DNA of 64,000 nt. Origin: Microbulbifer sp. HZ11 (GTDB lineage Bacteria; Pseudomonadota; Gammaproteobacteria; Pseudomonadales; Cellvibrionaceae). A model generated the notes under the pieces. The model worked only from the letters and a program-made list of their open reading frames with translations, ran no database searches and was not told the origin of the DNA. The position numbers and the translations under genes are program-made. The DNA is taken from the NCBI RefSeq assembly GCF_000708675.1, contig NZ_JELR01000001.1:1488001-1552000 (forward strand), in the 5' to 3' direction. Shown here piece after piece: positions 46,673 through 56,618 of the stretch (the stretch's first letter is position 1; every line of letters starts with the position of its first letter).

Positions 46673-47439
46673 TGCGCGTTGTTCTCCGTTTCTGCATTGT
46701 CTGAATCGTTGTCGGATTCAGACAGCGGCGCAGCTTCCTTGGTTTCATTGGATTGAGCATCATCTGTCTGGGAGTCACTTTGCGGTGCTTCACCCAGACT
46801 TTCGATCTTCAGGTCCAGTAGGCGGGAGTTGGCCGCCTGCTCCGGCAGAATTTGTGCGCGCGCTTCCTGGTAAGCCGTGCGAGCGGCGTCTTTATCACCC
46901 TGCTGCACCAGAATGTCACCGCGGGTTTCCGCGTACAGAGATGCGAATGCGGGCGGCACCTCACCTTCCAGCAGTTTCAATGCTTCTTTGGTTTCACCAC
47001 GAGCGGCTTTCACGGCGGCAAGACGTCGCTTGGCCAGCAGCTTCAACGCCTCGTCATTGGTATTATCCAGCGCCCACTGCAGCTCCTTGGCTGCCGTTTC
47101 CAGATCATTTTCTCTCGCGGCCAGCGCCGCCAGCTCCAGAGAGGCCTGAGCGGCGTAGATCCGCTTGGCGTAATCATCTTTCAGTTCACGAGCGAGAGAT
47201 TGAGCCGTGGTGAGCTGCTTGTTGTCCGGTTTGCCCTCATTGGCGGAAACAGCGTCTACAAAGCTCTGGTATACGTTGGAGGCCGCTTCAGCTTCGCTGC
47301 GCTCCTTGCCCTGCCACCACTGCCAGCCAAAGTATGACGCCAGCGCCAGTACAACACCGGTAACAATGCCGGTACCGTTTTCTTTCCACCAGCGCTTGAT
47401 GGATTCGATCTGTTCTTCTTCTGTCAGATGGTCTGCCAT
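46669..47439 (-). CDS. yfgM: YfgM-like TPR ancillary protein of the Sec translocon
   Basis: The 256-residue membrane protein starts with MADHLTEEEQIESIKRWWKENG, the conserved YfgM N-terminus, followed by one transmembrane helix (about residues 18-37) and a periplasmic TPR domain (QASLELAALAARENDLETAAKELQ). In E. coli YfgM associates with PpiD and SecYEG. An acidic Asp/Glu/Ser-rich tail of about 45 residues is extra. It precedes bamB with a 4-base overlap. Confidence 0.92.
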   Translation of the reverse strand: MADHLTEEEQIESIKRWWKENGTGIVTGVVLALASYFGWQWWQGKERSEAEAASNVYQSFVDAVSANEGKPDNKQLTTAQSLARELKDDYAKRIYAAQASLELAALAARENDLETAAKELQWALDNTNDEALKLLAKRRLAAVKAARGETKEALKLLEGEVPPAFASLYAETRGDILVQQGDKDAARTAYQEARAQILPEQAANSRLLDLKIESLGEAPQSDSQTDDAQSNETKEAAPLSESDNDSDNAETENNAQ

Positions 47440-47528
47440 TTGTTATTTGCCTTATTCCCGATACCAGGTCTTGAAATGTTGATCGTTGATTTTCTACGCG
47501 ATGCGGAGTCAGCCCCGCTCGCGACGAA

Positions 47529-48791
47529 TCAATTCTGTAAAAGCGCGGCCAGCTCGGAGACCGCCACGGTCTGCTGCTCTACTTCTGCACGCAGGGACTT
47601 CACCGTTACCTGCCCCGCAGCCGCTTCGTCTTCGCCGATGATCAGTGCGTAATCCGCATTGCTCTTGTCGGCCTTCTTCATCTGGCTTTTAAAGCTGCCC
47701 CCGCCACAGTGGGTCTGCAGGCGTAGCCAGGGCAGGTCACTGCGCAGCTGCTCCGCCGCGGCCAGGGCGGCTGATTGTACATCACCCACCGCCACCAGAT
47801 AGGCATCTACCTGTTGATCCAGGGTGTCTGGCAGTACTTCCAGGGTTTCCAGTAACAGCACTAGGCGCTCCACACCGAGGCCGAAGCCGACTGCCGGGGT
47901 GGGTTTGCCGCCCATCTGTTCGACCAGGCCGTCGTAACGGCCGCCGGCACAGACGGTGCCCTGGGCGCCGAGGCTATCGGTCACCCATTCGAAAACGGTC
48001 TTGCCATAGTAGTCGAGACCGCGCACCAGGCGCGGATTTACTTCATAGGCTACGCCGGCGGCGTCCAAGAAGGCGCGCAGCTGGTCGAAATGCGCGCGGG
48101 ATTCGTCGTCGAGGAAGTCCAACAGGCATGGCGCCTCTTCGAGCAGAGCCTGGGTATCCTGATTTTTGCTGTCGAGAATCCGCAGCGGATTCTTTTCCAG
48201 CCGGCGTTGACTGTCTTCGTCCAGCTGATCCTTGCGTGCTGACAGGTATTCCACCAGTGCATCGCGGAAGGCTGCGCGGCTTTCGCTGTTGCCGAGGGAG
48301 TTCAGCTGCAGGGTGACATGCTCGGATACGCCCAGCTGTTTCCACAGGCGCGCGGTCATCATCAGGATCTCGGCGTCGATATCCGGTCCTTCGATGCCGA
48401 ACACCTCCACACCAAACTGGTGGAACTGGCGCAGGCGGCCTTTCTGCGGGCGCTCGTAGCGGAACATGGGGCCGAAGTACCAGAGGCGCTGGGGCTGGAT
48501 CAGCAGGTTGTTCTGGATCGCCGCACGCACGGTACCCGCGGTACCTTCAGGGCGCAGGGTGACGCTGTCGCCGCTCTTGTCGTCGAAGGTATACATTTCC
48601 TTTTCGACAATATCGGTGGCTTCACCGACGGCGCGGGCGAACAGTTGCGTCGCTTCCAGGATCGGCGTGCGGATCTCGCTGTAGCCGTAGCGGGCGAAGA
48701 GTTCGCTGAGGGTGCTTTCCACGTATTGCCACACCGGGGACTGGGTGGGCAGCAGGTCGTTCATGCCGCGGATGGCGCGAAGTTGTTTCAA
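47529..48791 (-). CDS. hisS: Histidyl-tRNA synthetase
   Basis: The 420-residue class II enzyme has the motif 1 region ([22 protein letters not shown]), motif 2 ([21 protein letters not shown]), the histidine-specific [15 protein letters not shown] and motif 3 ([11 protein letters not shown]). The C-terminal anticodon domain ends at [18 protein letters not shown]. It follows ispG with an R2 element in the 101-bp gap. Confidence 0.96.
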   Translation of the reverse strand: MKQLRAIRGMNDLLPTQSPVWQYVESTLSELFARYGYSEIRTPILEATQLFARAVGEATDIVEKEMYTFDDKSGDSVTLRPEGTAGTVRAAIQNNLLIQPQRLWYFGPMFRYERPQKGRLRQFHQFGVEVFGIEGPDIDAEILMMTARLWKQLGVSEHVTLQLNSLGNSESRAAFRDALVEYLSARKDQLDEDSQRRLEKNPLRILDSKNQDTQALLEEAPCLLDFLDDESRAHFDQLRAFLDAAGVAYEVNPRLVRGLDYYGKTVFEWVTDSLGAQGTVCAGGRYDGLVEQMGGKPTPAVGFGLGVERLVLLLETLEVLPDTLDQQVDAYLVAVGDVQSAALAAAEQLRSDLPWLRLQTHCGGGSFKSQMKKADKSNADYALIIGEDEAAAGQVTVKSLRAEVEQQTVAVSELAALLQN

Positions 48792-48817
48792 CGGTGGTCC
48801 TTAATGTCTGTTCTGTC

Positions 48818-48880
48818 GTCATGCCGGCGCAGGCCGGTATCCAGTTTCGGAGCTGGATCCCGGATCGAGTCTGGGATGAC
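48818..48880. repeat. R2 palindromic repeat, copy 3
   Basis: GTCATGCCGGCGCAGGCCGG with TATCCAG is opposed by CTGGATCCCGG-ATCGAGTCTGGGATGAC. It occupies most of the gap between ispG and hisS. Confidence 0.85.
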
Positions 48881-48892
48881 GGGGTATCTAAA

Positions 48893-50014
48893 TTACTCGG
48901 TGGTTTCCTTGGCGATGATGCTCGCTTCCTGGGCCTCTTTAGCGGCGGCCTTTTCGCGGATCAGTTTTTCCAGGTCTTCCACCAGGTTGTCATTTTTGAA
49001 TTTGCGGTCCGGTTGGCCGTCCACATAAATCGCATGGCTCGGGGTGCCGCCGGCGAGGCCGATATCCGCCTCTTTGGCTTCACCCGGACCATTTACGATA
49101 CAGCCGATCACCGCTACATCCAGCGGGGTGGTGATATCTTCCAGGCGGGTTTCCAGCTCGTTCATGGTTTTGACCACGTCAAAGTTCTGGCGCGAGCAGC
49201 TGGGGCAGGCAATAAAGTTGATGCCCTTGGTGCGCAGGCGCAGGCTCTTCAGCAGATCCCATCCCACCTTCACTTCTTCCACCGGATCCGCGGCAAGGGA
49301 TACCCGCAGGGTATCGCCGATACCGTCCAGCAACAGGGCACCGAGGCCGATGGCTGACTTGACCGTACCGGAGCGCAGGCCGCCGGCTTCGGTGATACCC
49401 AGGTGCAGCGGCTGCTCAATCTGGGAGGCCAGTTTGCGGTAGGCCGCGGTGGCCATAAAAATATCCGAGGCCTTAACGCTTACCTTGAAGTCCTGGAAGT
49501 TCAGGCTGTCCAGAATATCGACGTGGCGCAGGGCGGATTCCACCAGCGCATCCGGGGTGGGCTCGCCGTATTTTTTCTGCAGGTCCTTTTCCAGGGAGCC
49601 GGCGTTCACACCGATGCGGATCGGGATATTCAGATCCCGCGCCTTGTCCACCACCGCGCGAATGCGCTTTTCGCGGCCGATATTGCCCGGATTAATGCGC
49701 AGGCAATCCACACCCAGATCAGCGACCCGCAGGGCGATGCGATAGTCAAAGTGGATGTCCGCCACCAGCGGCACGGCTACCTGCTTTTTGATCTCGCCGA
49801 AGGCTTCCGCGGCCTCCATGGACGGAACCGACACTCGTACGATATCCGCGCCCGCCTTCTCCAGTCGCTGGATCTGGGCCACGGTAGCGGCCACATCGCA
49901 GGTCTCGGTGTTGGTCATGCTCTGTACGGAGATGGGCGCACCACCGCCGACCGGCACATTGCCCACCATGATCTGGCGTGACACGCGGCGAACTATGGGT
50001 GACTCGAACTGCAT
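48893..50014 (-). CDS. ispG: 4-hydroxy-3-methylbut-2-en-1-yl diphosphate synthase (IspG)
   Basis: IspG (GcpE) is a [4Fe-4S] enzyme of the MEP isoprenoid pathway. The 373-residue protein has [17 protein letters not shown] at the start and the cluster cysteines in [13 protein letters not shown] and [24 protein letters not shown] and LRINPGNIG are also typical. The ATG at 50014 is chosen because the frame upstream has no homology. Its need for Fe-S and flavodoxin/ferredoxin electrons links it to the isc genes nearby. Confidence 0.95.
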   Translation of the reverse strand: MQFESPIVRRVSRQIMVGNVPVGGGAPISVQSMTNTETCDVAATVAQIQRLEKAGADIVRVSVPSMEAAEAFGEIKKQVAVPLVADIHFDYRIALRVADLGVDCLRINPGNIGREKRIRAVVDKARDLNIPIRIGVNAGSLEKDLQKKYGEPTPDALVESALRHVDILDSLNFQDFKVSVKASDIFMATAAYRKLASQIEQPLHLGITEAGGLRSGTVKSAIGLGALLLDGIGDTLRVSLAADPVEEVKVGWDLLKSLRLRTKGINFIACPSCSRQNFDVVKTMNELETRLEDITTPLDVAVIGCIVNGPGEAKEADIGLAGGTPSHAIYVDGQPDRKFKNDNLVEDLEKLIREKAAAKEAQEASIIAKETTE

Positions 50015-50109
50015 AACAGAACCTGCGTTGGCTTTAAGCGGGTATGGGTGACGGTAAAAAAACGGGGAGATTATAGATAGATTGGGCGCAAACCTACAGG
50101 CCACCTCAT

Positions 50110-50245
50110 AGAATCTACTGCGCGAGTGCCTGGCGGCGCTAGGCGGTGCTGGTGCGCCAGCCCGGTCAAATGCTCATGTATTAACCATACACTCCGCTTT
50201 CTGCGCTCCGGCGGGCACCAGCAGGCACCCGCTCGCTACGATTCT
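50110..50245. repeat. Imperfect inverted repeat between rodZ and ispG
   Basis: AGAATCTACTGCGCGAGTGCC at 50110 and following is matched by the reverse complement of 50219-50245 (AGAATCGTAGCGAGCGGGTGCC when read on the minus strand, landmarks AGAATC, GCGAG and GTGCCTG). Inner GCTGGTGC / GCACCAGC also pair. It has no similarity to R1 or R2. Confidence 0.55.
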
Positions 50246-50278
50246 AAGAGGTCGCCGCACGACCAAGCCGACTTAGCT

Positions 50279-51301
50279 TCATCCGCCCACAATAAGCTTG
50301 CGGGTGCGGCGATTGCCCAGCGGAGCACTGTCCACCACTTCACCGGCATAGCTGACAGTGGTGGCGGCGGCATTGCCCAGCATCAGATTGAACGGTGCCT
50401 CACCAGTCAACTCCACGGTAGATCCGGCGGGCTGTAGCTTGGCCAGCAATTTGTTACCTGCGGCATCGGTCACTTCCACCCAGGATTCTTCGCTGAAGGT
50501 CAACGACAAGGGAGCCCCCTCTTCCACGCTCGTCGCAATATCCGAGGGTGCTTCCGCGACCGCAGTCACCGCTGGTGCCGGGGTCACGGCGGATTCGACA
50601 TCGTCAATCGACTCCACTGTCGCTCCAACAGCGACCGCGGGAGCGCCCTGGGCACTATACAACTCGATATCCGCCGGCACTGGATCAACTGCGCTTTCTT
50701 CAGGTGCGATTCCCGCTATCTCGCCCCCCATCCGCTCTGGATCGGCTGCGCCGAAGGTATCGAACTCGGACTCCACTGCATCCTTCGATGCCGGGGCCAC
50801 CTCTGTGGTAAAACGCCCCGCGGGGGTCGCCTCAGCCATCGCGGGGTCTACCGCCGGCGCAACATTTGCACCTTGCACACCGAACCACCAATATCCGCCA
50901 GCCGCTGCCATGGCGAGCACCAAAACCGCAGGAGCGAATAGCGACCCGCCTTCACTTGGCTGTCCACCACGAGGCATGGCGGCACCGCGGGGCATTTCTG
51001 GAACGTGCACCGCAGACTCGACCGGTACCTGTTGCGCAAACGTTTCCAGTACCGGGGCGGCGTCCAGCCCCAACTCTTTGCAAGTATTGCGGATATAGCC
51101 GCGCACATAAGTGGCGCCGGCAAGCCGCTCAAAATCGTCCCGCTCCAGTGCCTCCAGCTTGTCTGCGGTCATACACAGGCGGCGCGCCAGCTCGTCCACA
51201 CCCAGGCCTGCCTGCTCACGGGCGTGGCGCAACTGGCCACCGACGGAAACGGGGTTAGCGGCCGCTGCGGCCGGCTCAGAAACGGGATTATTGCTGCTCA
51301 T
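50279..51301 (-). CDS. rodZ: Cytoskeletal protein RodZ
   Basis: RodZ links MreB to the cell wall machinery. The 340-residue protein has an N-terminal HTH (GGQLRHAREQAGLGVDELARRL), a single transmembrane helix at about 121-140, a long Ala/Pro/Val/Glu-rich periplasmic linker and a C-terminal DUF4115 domain (FSEESWVEVTDAAGNKLL...GEAPFNLMLGNA). It overlaps pilW by 14 bases and is upstream of ispG, the standard order. Confidence 0.94.
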   Translation of the reverse strand: MSSNNPVSEPAAAAANPVSVGGQLRHAREQAGLGVDELARRLCMTADKLEALERDDFERLAGATYVRGYIRNTCKELGLDAAPVLETFAQQVPVESAVHVPEMPRGAAMPRGGQPSEGGSLFAPAVLVLAMAAAGGYWWFGVQGANVAPAVDPAMAEATPAGRFTTEVAPASKDAVESEFDTFGAADPERMGGEIAGIAPEESAVDPVPADIELYSAQGAPAVAVGATVESIDDVESAVTPAPAVTAVAEAPSDIATSVEEGAPLSLTFSEESWVEVTDAAGNKLLAKLQPAGSTVELTGEAPFNLMLGNAAATTVSYAGEVVDSAPLGNRRTRKLIVGG

Positions 51302-52076
51302 TTTCGGCCATCATCTGTTGATACTTCAGCGTTTCCGCTGAATAGGGAAAGAGGTTTTTCAACGCGAGGGCGTAACTTCTTTCCTTGTCACGATTACCAA
51401 AGATTTTTTCAATACGAATACCGAGCCACAGGGATTGGGGCACCTGCCGGTTCTTTTCGGTAAAGCGGTCCAGATACTGCTTGGCCTGGGTGTAGTCCTG
51501 CTTTTCAAACTTGAGCTCTGCCAGCTCCAGCAGCGCCACCGGCAGGCCGGGGCTCAGGGCCAACGCCTTGGTGAATGCCTGCTCGGCACTATCCAGCTCA
51601 TGCAATCGAAGCTCCGCACGGCCGAGGTTGGCCAGTGCATAGGAGCGGCGATTGTAGGTGAGATCTTCAGAGGCCGTCTTGAACTGATCTCTGGCATCCC
51701 GATAACGCTCCTGCTGATACAGAAATACCCCGTAGTTCACCCGGGCCATGGAAAAATTACGGTCGTAGCGCAATGCTTTTTCAAAGTGGGATTCGGCCAC
51801 TTTCAGCTCACCATCGGCCTGGTACAGCAATGCCAGCCCGTGATGGGCCTGAGGGTCGCGCTTGCCCAGCTTGAGAGCTTCCTGGAAATGATGACGGGCC
51901 ATCTCGCGGTTATCGCTGCCACTTTGCAAGTAGCGCAGTCCGAGCTGGATGTGAGTCTCACGGGCCTTGTCGAGGTCGATCTGTTTGCCACCGGGGCCGG
52001 TGGCCACACAGCCGCCCAGCAGCAGGGTGATCAGTAATCCGGCAAGGAGCGCCGGATTGGAAATTCTTGCTAACAC
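51288..52076 (-). CDS. pilW: Type IV pilus biogenesis lipoprotein PilW/PilF
   Basis: PilW (PilF in Pseudomonas) is the TPR lipoprotein needed for PilQ secretin assembly. The lipobox LLGGC follows a short signal. The TPR repeats begin KARETHIQLGLRYLQSGS and include HGLALLYQADGELKVAESHFEKAL and SAEQAFTKALALSPG. GTG at 52076 is chosen because AAGGTGAGG lies just upstream; the frame runs 11 codons further without a better site. Its presence matches the pilus genes at 34-39 kb. Confidence 0.92.
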   Translation of the reverse strand: MLARISNPALLAGLLITLLLGGCVATGPGGKQIDLDKARETHIQLGLRYLQSGSDNREMARHHFQEALKLGKRDPQAHHGLALLYQADGELKVAESHFEKALRYDRNFSMARVNYGVFLYQQERYRDARDQFKTASEDLTYNRRSYALANLGRAELRLHELDSAEQAFTKALALSPGLPVALLELAELKFEKQDYTQAKQYLDRFTEKNRQVPQSLWLGIRIEKIFGNRDKERSYALALKNLFPYSAETLKYQQMMAENEQQ

Positions 52077-52157
52077 TAGCCTCACCTTATGGTTATGGGG
52101 TGCGTACAACCTCGCACGCCAAATCCATTCGGCAATGCCCAGAAGCGATCAAAGCCG

Positions 52158-53303
52158 TTATGCCTGGCCCACAATCCTCACCGGGCGCTCGGCGTTGCGA
52201 TAACGCTCGGAGCGGCGGGTGCGGTCGTTCACCTGGCCGGCCAGCTGACCACAGGCCGCAGCGATATCGTCGCCTCGGGTGGTACGCACGGTTACGGTAT
52301 AGCCTTTGTCCAACAAAATCTGTTGAAAACGTCGCAAAGCGTTGTTGCTGACCCGCTGATAATCGGACAGCTCGAACGGGTTGAAGGGTATCAGATTTAT
52401 CTTTACCGGCACATCACGCAGCAACTCTGCCAGCTGCTCCGCATGTTCCGGGCGGTCGTTCACCTCCCGGATCATGGTGTACTCGATGGTCATCTTGCGG
52501 TGATTATCCGGCATATTCTCGATGTAGCGCTTGGCGCTGTCGAGCAGCATGGCGATGGGGTACTTCTTGTTGATCGGCACCAGCACGTTGCGCAGCTCGT
52601 CGTTGGGTGCGTGCAGGGAAATCGCCAGGCTGACATCGGTCACTTCCGCCAGGCGATCCAGAGCCGGTACCACACCGGAGGTGCTCAAGGTGACCCGACG
52701 CTTGGAGATACCGTAGGCATTGTCTTCCATCATCAGGTTCATGGCATCGACCACATTGTCGAAGTTGAGCAGGGGCTCACCCATGCCCATCATCACCACA
52801 TTGGTCACCTTGCGCGGGCCGTTTGGTTGCAGCTGACCAAAAGATTTACACGCGATCCACACCTGGCCAATGATCTCGGCCGCGGTCAGGTCGCGGTTGA
52901 AGCCCTGCTTGCCGGTGGCACAGAAGCTGCAGTCCAGGGAACAACCCACCTGGGAGGAGACACATAAAGTGCCGCGGTCACCATCGGGGATATAGACGGT
53001 CTCGATCACATTACCGCCGGCGACTTCGATGAGCCATTTGCGGGTGCCGTCGGCGGAATCCATCTGTTTGAGGACTTTGGGGGCGCGGACTTCGGCGATC
53101 TCGGACAGTTTGGCACGCATGACCTTACTGACGTTGGTCATCTGCTCAAAATCGTCCACGCCATTCTGGTGAATCCACTTCAGGACCTGTACCGCGCGAA
53201 AGCGTTTCTCGCCCAAACCGGCAAAGAAGTCCGCGAGCTTGTCTACGGAAAGCCCCAGCAGGTTAACTTTCTCGGTCTGTACAACTGTCTGTACTTCGGT
53301 CAT
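52158..53303 (-). CDS. rlmN: Dual-specificity 23S rRNA/tRNA adenine-C2 methyltransferase RlmN
   Basis: RlmN is a radical-SAM enzyme that methylates A2503 of 23S rRNA and A37 of some tRNAs. The 381-residue protein has the cluster motif [15 protein letters not shown] and [13 protein letters not shown], with the catalytic cysteines in the expected regions (end: [18 protein letters not shown]). The ATG at 53303 follows AAGGTGA; a GTG five codons upstream is less likely. It lies between ndk and pilW as in relatives. Confidence 0.96.
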   Translation of the reverse strand: MTEVQTVVQTEKVNLLGLSVDKLADFFAGLGEKRFRAVQVLKWIHQNGVDDFEQMTNVSKVMRAKLSEIAEVRAPKVLKQMDSADGTRKWLIEVAGGNVIETVYIPDGDRGTLCVSSQVGCSLDCSFCATGKQGFNRDLTAAEIIGQVWIACKSFGQLQPNGPRKVTNVVMMGMGEPLLNFDNVVDAMNLMMEDNAYGISKRRVTLSTSGVVPALDRLAEVTDVSLAISLHAPNDELRNVLVPINKKYPIAMLLDSAKRYIENMPDNHRKMTIEYTMIREVNDRPEHAEQLAELLRDVPVKINLIPFNPFELSDYQRVSNNALRRFQQILLDKGYTVTVRTTRGDDIAAACGQLAGQVNDRTRRSERYRNAERPVRIVGQA

Positions 53304-53347
53304 GGATTCACCTTGCACCGGCAGCGGTGCGGAAATTCAAAAACTTC

Positions 53348-53406
53348 GTCATGCCGGACTTGATCCGGCATCCAGTGTCTGGATCCCGGGTCAAGCCCGG
53401 GATGAC
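53348..53406. repeat. R2 palindromic repeat, copy 4
   Basis: GTCATGCCGGACTTGATCC with GGCATCCAG is opposed by CTGGATCCCGGG-TCAAGCCCGGGATGAC; it is the most symmetric and compact copy (59 bp). It fills the gap between ndk and rlmN. Confidence 0.88.
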
Positions 53407-53420
53407 GATTGCGGCGCTGA

Positions 53421-53846
53421 TTAGCGTGCGCAGATTTCTTCGGCAGAGAAGAAGTAGCTTACTTCGCGCTCGGCGGAAGCCGCGGAGTCGGAACCGTGTA
53501 CCGCGTTGGCATCGATGCTGTCAGCAAAGTCTGCACGGATGGTGCCAGCGTCGGCTTCTTTCGGGTTGGTGGCGCCCATCAGGTCGCGGTTGGCCAGAAT
53601 GGCGTTCTCGCCTTCCAGAACCTGTACAACAACCGGGCCAGAGGTCATGAATTCAACCAGGTCTTTGAAGAAAGGACGCTCTTTGTGCTCGGCATAGAAA
53701 CCTTCCGCTTTCTCCTGAGACAGCTGAACCATCTTCATGGCGACAATGCGCAGGCCCGCTTTCTCGAAGCGGCTCTCGATTTCACCGATAACATTCTTGG
53801 CTACGGCGTCCGGCTTGATGATGGACAGGGTACGTTCCACGGCCAT
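53421..53846 (-). CDS. ndk: Nucleoside diphosphate kinase
   Basis: Ndk makes NTPs from NDPs through a phosphohistidine. The 141-residue protein has [19 protein letters not shown] at the start, [18 protein letters not shown], and the catalytic histidine in [13 protein letters not shown]. The ATG at 53846 is clear, preceded by GGAGAA. It lies between rlmN and iscX. Confidence 0.97.
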   Translation of the reverse strand: MAVERTLSIIKPDAVAKNVIGEIESRFEKAGLRIVAMKMVQLSQEKAEGFYAEHKERPFFKDLVEFMTSGPVVVQVLEGENAILANRDLMGATNPKEADAGTIRADFADSIDANAVHGSDSAASAEREVSYFFSAEEICAR

Positions 53847-54024
53847 GATTTTCTCCATTTCTAGGTTTTGCAAAAAATTTGTCTTAAGACAGATACGAAA
53901 AGAGCAACTCACGTTGCTCTTCCCTGAATTCTCTCACCGCGCAAACTGTCGATTAATTAACCAATCCGGGTTCGCGGAGCGCGGATTATACGCGTTGATT
54001 GATGAAGTTTGTACTGTTTGATTT

Positions 54025-54053
54025 GGTGGATGCGCTGCGCTTATCCACCCTAC
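54025..54053 (+). repeat. R1 single arm, copy 4
   Basis: The 29-base arm GGTGGATGCGCTGCGCTTA...CACCCTAC (landmarks only) is present without its inverted partner, next to an R2 palindrome. Confidence 0.75.
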
Positions 54054-54071
54054 GGAATACGGTTGTCTTCC

Positions 54072-54146
54072 GTCATCCCGGGCCTGACCCGGGATCCTGA
54101 GAACAGAGCTCCGTAGCGCTGGATGCCGGATCGAGTCCGGCATGAC
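54072..54146. repeat. R2 palindromic repeat, copy 5
   Basis: GTCATCCCGGGCCTGACCC with GGGATCC is opposed by GGATGCCGGATCGAGTCC with GGCATGAC. It ends 5 bases from the iscX stop codon. Confidence 0.85.
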
Positions 54147-54151
54147 GGGCT

Positions 54152-54346
54152 TTATTCGCTTTCTTCGATCCACGCGGCCTGAATGGCCTCCAGAATCTTC
54201 TCGCCGCAGCGGTCCGGATCGTCGTCGAATTCCGGCAGATCCATCACCCACTTGCGCAGGTCGACGAAGTTGACCGTCAACGGATCCTTGTCCGGGTAGG
54301 TATCGCTGAGTTCGATGGCGATATCGTGAATGTCTGTCCATTTCAT
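54152..54346 (-). CDS. iscX: Fe-S assembly protein IscX
   Basis: The 64-residue acidic protein is IscX, an IscS-binding iron-dependent modulator. The sequence is MKWTDIHDIAIELSDTYP, then LRKWVMDLPEFDDDP, then CGEKILEAIQAAWIEE landmarks, all typical. The ATG at 54346 follows GGCAGAGCC-like weak site. It is 13 bp after fdx. Confidence 0.94.
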   Translation of the reverse strand: MKWTDIHDIAIELSDTYPDKDPLTVNFVDLRKWVMDLPEFDDDPDRCGEKILEAIQAAWIEESE

Positions 54347-54359
54347 ACCGGCAGAGCCC

Positions 54360-54698
54360 TCAGTGTTTTTCGGAAACCTGATTGATGGTGTACTTGGGAA
54401 TTTCGACCACCAGGTCTTCTTTATCCACAATCGCCTGACAGGACAGACGGGATTCCGGCTCCAGACCCCAGGCCTTGTCCAGCAGATCCTCTTCCAGCTC
54501 GTCCGGCTCGCCCAGAGAATCAAAGCCCTCGCGCACGATCACATGGCAGGTGGTGCAGGCGCAGGCCTTTTCACAGGCATGCTCGATGTCCACGCCATTT
54601 TTCAATGCAGCGTCGCACACGCTGATGCCCGGCTCCACTTCAATAACCTTGCCATCGGGACACAGCTCTTCGTGGGGTAGGAATACGATTTTCGGCAT
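54360..54698 (-). CDS. fdx: [2Fe-2S] ferredoxin of the isc operon
   Basis: The 112-residue ferredoxin supplies electrons in Fe-S assembly. The cluster cysteines lie in EHACEKACACTTCHVIV with the last in SRLSCQAIV. PHEELCPDGKVIEVEPG is the usual N-terminal region. It lies between hscA and iscX. Confidence 0.95.
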   Translation of the reverse strand: MPKIVFLPHEELCPDGKVIEVEPGISVCDAALKNGVDIEHACEKACACTTCHVIVREGFDSLGEPDELEEDLLDKAWGLEPESRLSCQAIVDKEDLVVEIPKYTINQVSEKH

Positions 54699-54728
54699 AA
54701 CTTATTTCTCTATTAATCGCGACCGCCC

Positions 54729-56609
54729 TCAGGGCTTGTCGAATTCATCCAGACTGTGGCCCTGCATGGCGCGTTTGATGGAAGCATCCATACGGCGCGC
54801 GGCGAAGGGCTCGGAAAGTGCATTCAGCTCGTCAATGCGGGAGCGAATCTCTTCCGCAGTGCCGCCGTTATGGGCCAGGCGCAAGGCTTCCATGGCGCGC
54901 TCCAACTCTGCCAGCTCACTTTCGCTCAACAGCTCCGCACCATTTTCCTGCAGGGCGACAAGCATCGCCTCCAGGGTACGCTCGGCTTCCACCTGGGCCT
55001 CACGCTGGGCGCGCACGGCAATATCTTCCTCGGCGTTGGCGTAGGAGTCCTGCAACATGCGGGTGATATCGGAGTCCTCAAGGCCGTAAGACGGCTTGAC
55101 GGTGATTTCCGCCTGCACGCCGCTGCTCTTTTCCATGGCGGTTACGGACAGCAAACCGTCCGCATCCACCTGGTAGGTTACGCGGATATGCGCCGCGCCG
55201 GCCACCATGGGCGGGATGCCGCGAAGCTCGAAACGGGCCAACGAGCGGCAGTCACTCACCAGCTCGCGCTCGCCCTGCACTACGTGAATGGCCATGGCAG
55301 TCTGGCCGTCTTTGAAGGTGGTGAATTCCTGGGCCTTGGCCACGGGGATGGTGGTGTTACGGTGGATTAATTTTTCCGTGAGGCCACCCATGGTCTCGAT
55401 ACCCAGGGACAGCGGGATAACATCGAGCAACAACAGGTCTTCGCGGGACTTGTTGCCCACAAGTACGTCCGCCTGAATCGCCGCGCCGATGGCGACCACC
55501 TGATCCGGGTCGATATCCGCATGGGGCTCGCGACCGAAAAATTCCTGCACTTTCTCCCGCACGCGCAGGGTGCGGGTAGAGCCGCCCACCAGAACCACTT
55601 CTTCCACGTCGTCCGCGGTGAGATCCGCATCGCGCAAGGCACGCTTGCAGGCGCGCAGGGTTTTAGTGATCAGCGGATCCAGCAGCTCGGCCAGCTTGGC
55701 GCGATGCAGTTGCGCGGACCAGTCACCGTATGCGACCGCCACCGAGGTCTCGGCGGCCAGTGCCTCTTTGGCGGCGCAGGCGGCATTCAGCAGTTTGCGC
55801 TGGGTGCCGGCGTCGAGGTCGGTACCGAGCCCCGCTTCCGCCGCCATCCACTCGGCCACGGCGCGGTCGAAATCATCACCGCCGAGGGCGCTGTCGCCGC
55901 CGGTAGACAGAACCTCAAATACGCCCTTGGACAGGCGCAGAATGGAAATATCGAAGGTGCCGCCGCCGAGGTCGTAAACGGCGATGGTTTTGTCGTCTAC
56001 ATCGCTGCCGTCGTCGGCCTTGTCGAGCCCGTAGGCCACGGCGGCAGCGGTGGGTTCGTTTAACAGGCGCAGTACTTTCAGCCCCGCCAGTTTGGCGGCA
56101 TCTTTGGTGGCCTGGCGCTGGGCGTCATCAAAATACGCAGGCACGGTGATCACTGCACCGTCCAGCGGGCCGCCCAGGGATTGCGCACCGCGCTCGGCGA
56201 GAACCTTGAGGATTTCCGCGGATACCTGAACCGGGTTCACCGCACCGGCTACCGTTTCGATGGACGGCATGCCGGAATTGTCTTCGCTGAATTTGTACGG
56301 CAACTGCTCGCCGAAGTGTTTGATATCGGCGATGCCACGCCCCATCAGACGCTTGATGGAAATAAGGGTGTTGTAAGGATCTTCACCGGCGGCGGCGCGA
56401 GCGCCGTAGCCCACTTCCACCCCCTGCTCGGTGTAACGCACCGCAGAGGGCAGAATGGCTTGGCCATCTTCCGCGGGCAGCGCTTCCGCAGAGCCACTGC
56501 GCACCGTTGCCACCAGGGAATTAGTGGTGCCGAGGTCGATGCCTACGGCGCGCTTGCGCTCGTGGGGTTCGGGGGTCTGGCCGGGTTCGGAGATCTGCAG
56601 TAAAGCCAT
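54729..56609 (-). CDS. hscA: Hsp70-type chaperone HscA
   Basis: HscA releases clusters from IscU with HscB. The 626-residue Hsp70 has [52 protein letters not shown] and [15 protein letters not shown]. The substrate-binding domain recognises the IscU LPPVK motif and ends with EFDKP. It is 9 bp after hscB. Confidence 0.96.
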   Translation of the reverse strand: MALLQISEPGQTPEPHERKRAVGIDLGTTNSLVATVRSGSAEALPAEDGQAILPSAVRYTEQGVEVGYGARAAAGEDPYNTLISIKRLMGRGIADIKHFGEQLPYKFSEDNSGMPSIETVAGAVNPVQVSAEILKVLAERGAQSLGGPLDGAVITVPAYFDDAQRQATKDAAKLAGLKVLRLLNEPTAAAVAYGLDKADDGSDVDDKTIAVYDLGGGTFDISILRLSKGVFEVLSTGGDSALGGDDFDRAVAEWMAAEAGLGTDLDAGTQRKLLNAACAAKEALAAETSVAVAYGDWSAQLHRAKLAELLDPLITKTLRACKRALRDADLTADDVEEVVLVGGSTRTLRVREKVQEFFGREPHADIDPDQVVAIGAAIQADVLVGNKSREDLLLLDVIPLSLGIETMGGLTEKLIHRNTTIPVAKAQEFTTFKDGQTAMAIHVVQGERELVSDCRSLARFELRGIPPMVAGAAHIRVTYQVDADGLLSVTAMEKSSGVQAEITVKPSYGLEDSDITRMLQDSYANAEEDIAVRAQREAQVEAERTLEAMLVALQENGAELLSESELAELERAMEALRLAHNGGTAEEIRSRIDELNALSEPFAARRMDASIKRAMQGHSLDEFDKP

Positions 56610-56618
56610 AAGTCAGTC

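Larger units (their letters stand above)
53847..54151. other. 305-bp gap between iscX and ndk with a single R1 arm and an R2 element
   Basis: The region holds the ndk upstream sequence (53847-54020), a lone R1 arm (54025-54053) and a full R2 palindrome (54072-54146). An ndk promoter is likely in the AT-richer 53860-53990 stretch, which also contains a AGAGCAACTCACGTTGCTCT inverted repeat (53900-53921 region). No gene is seen. Confidence 0.6.
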
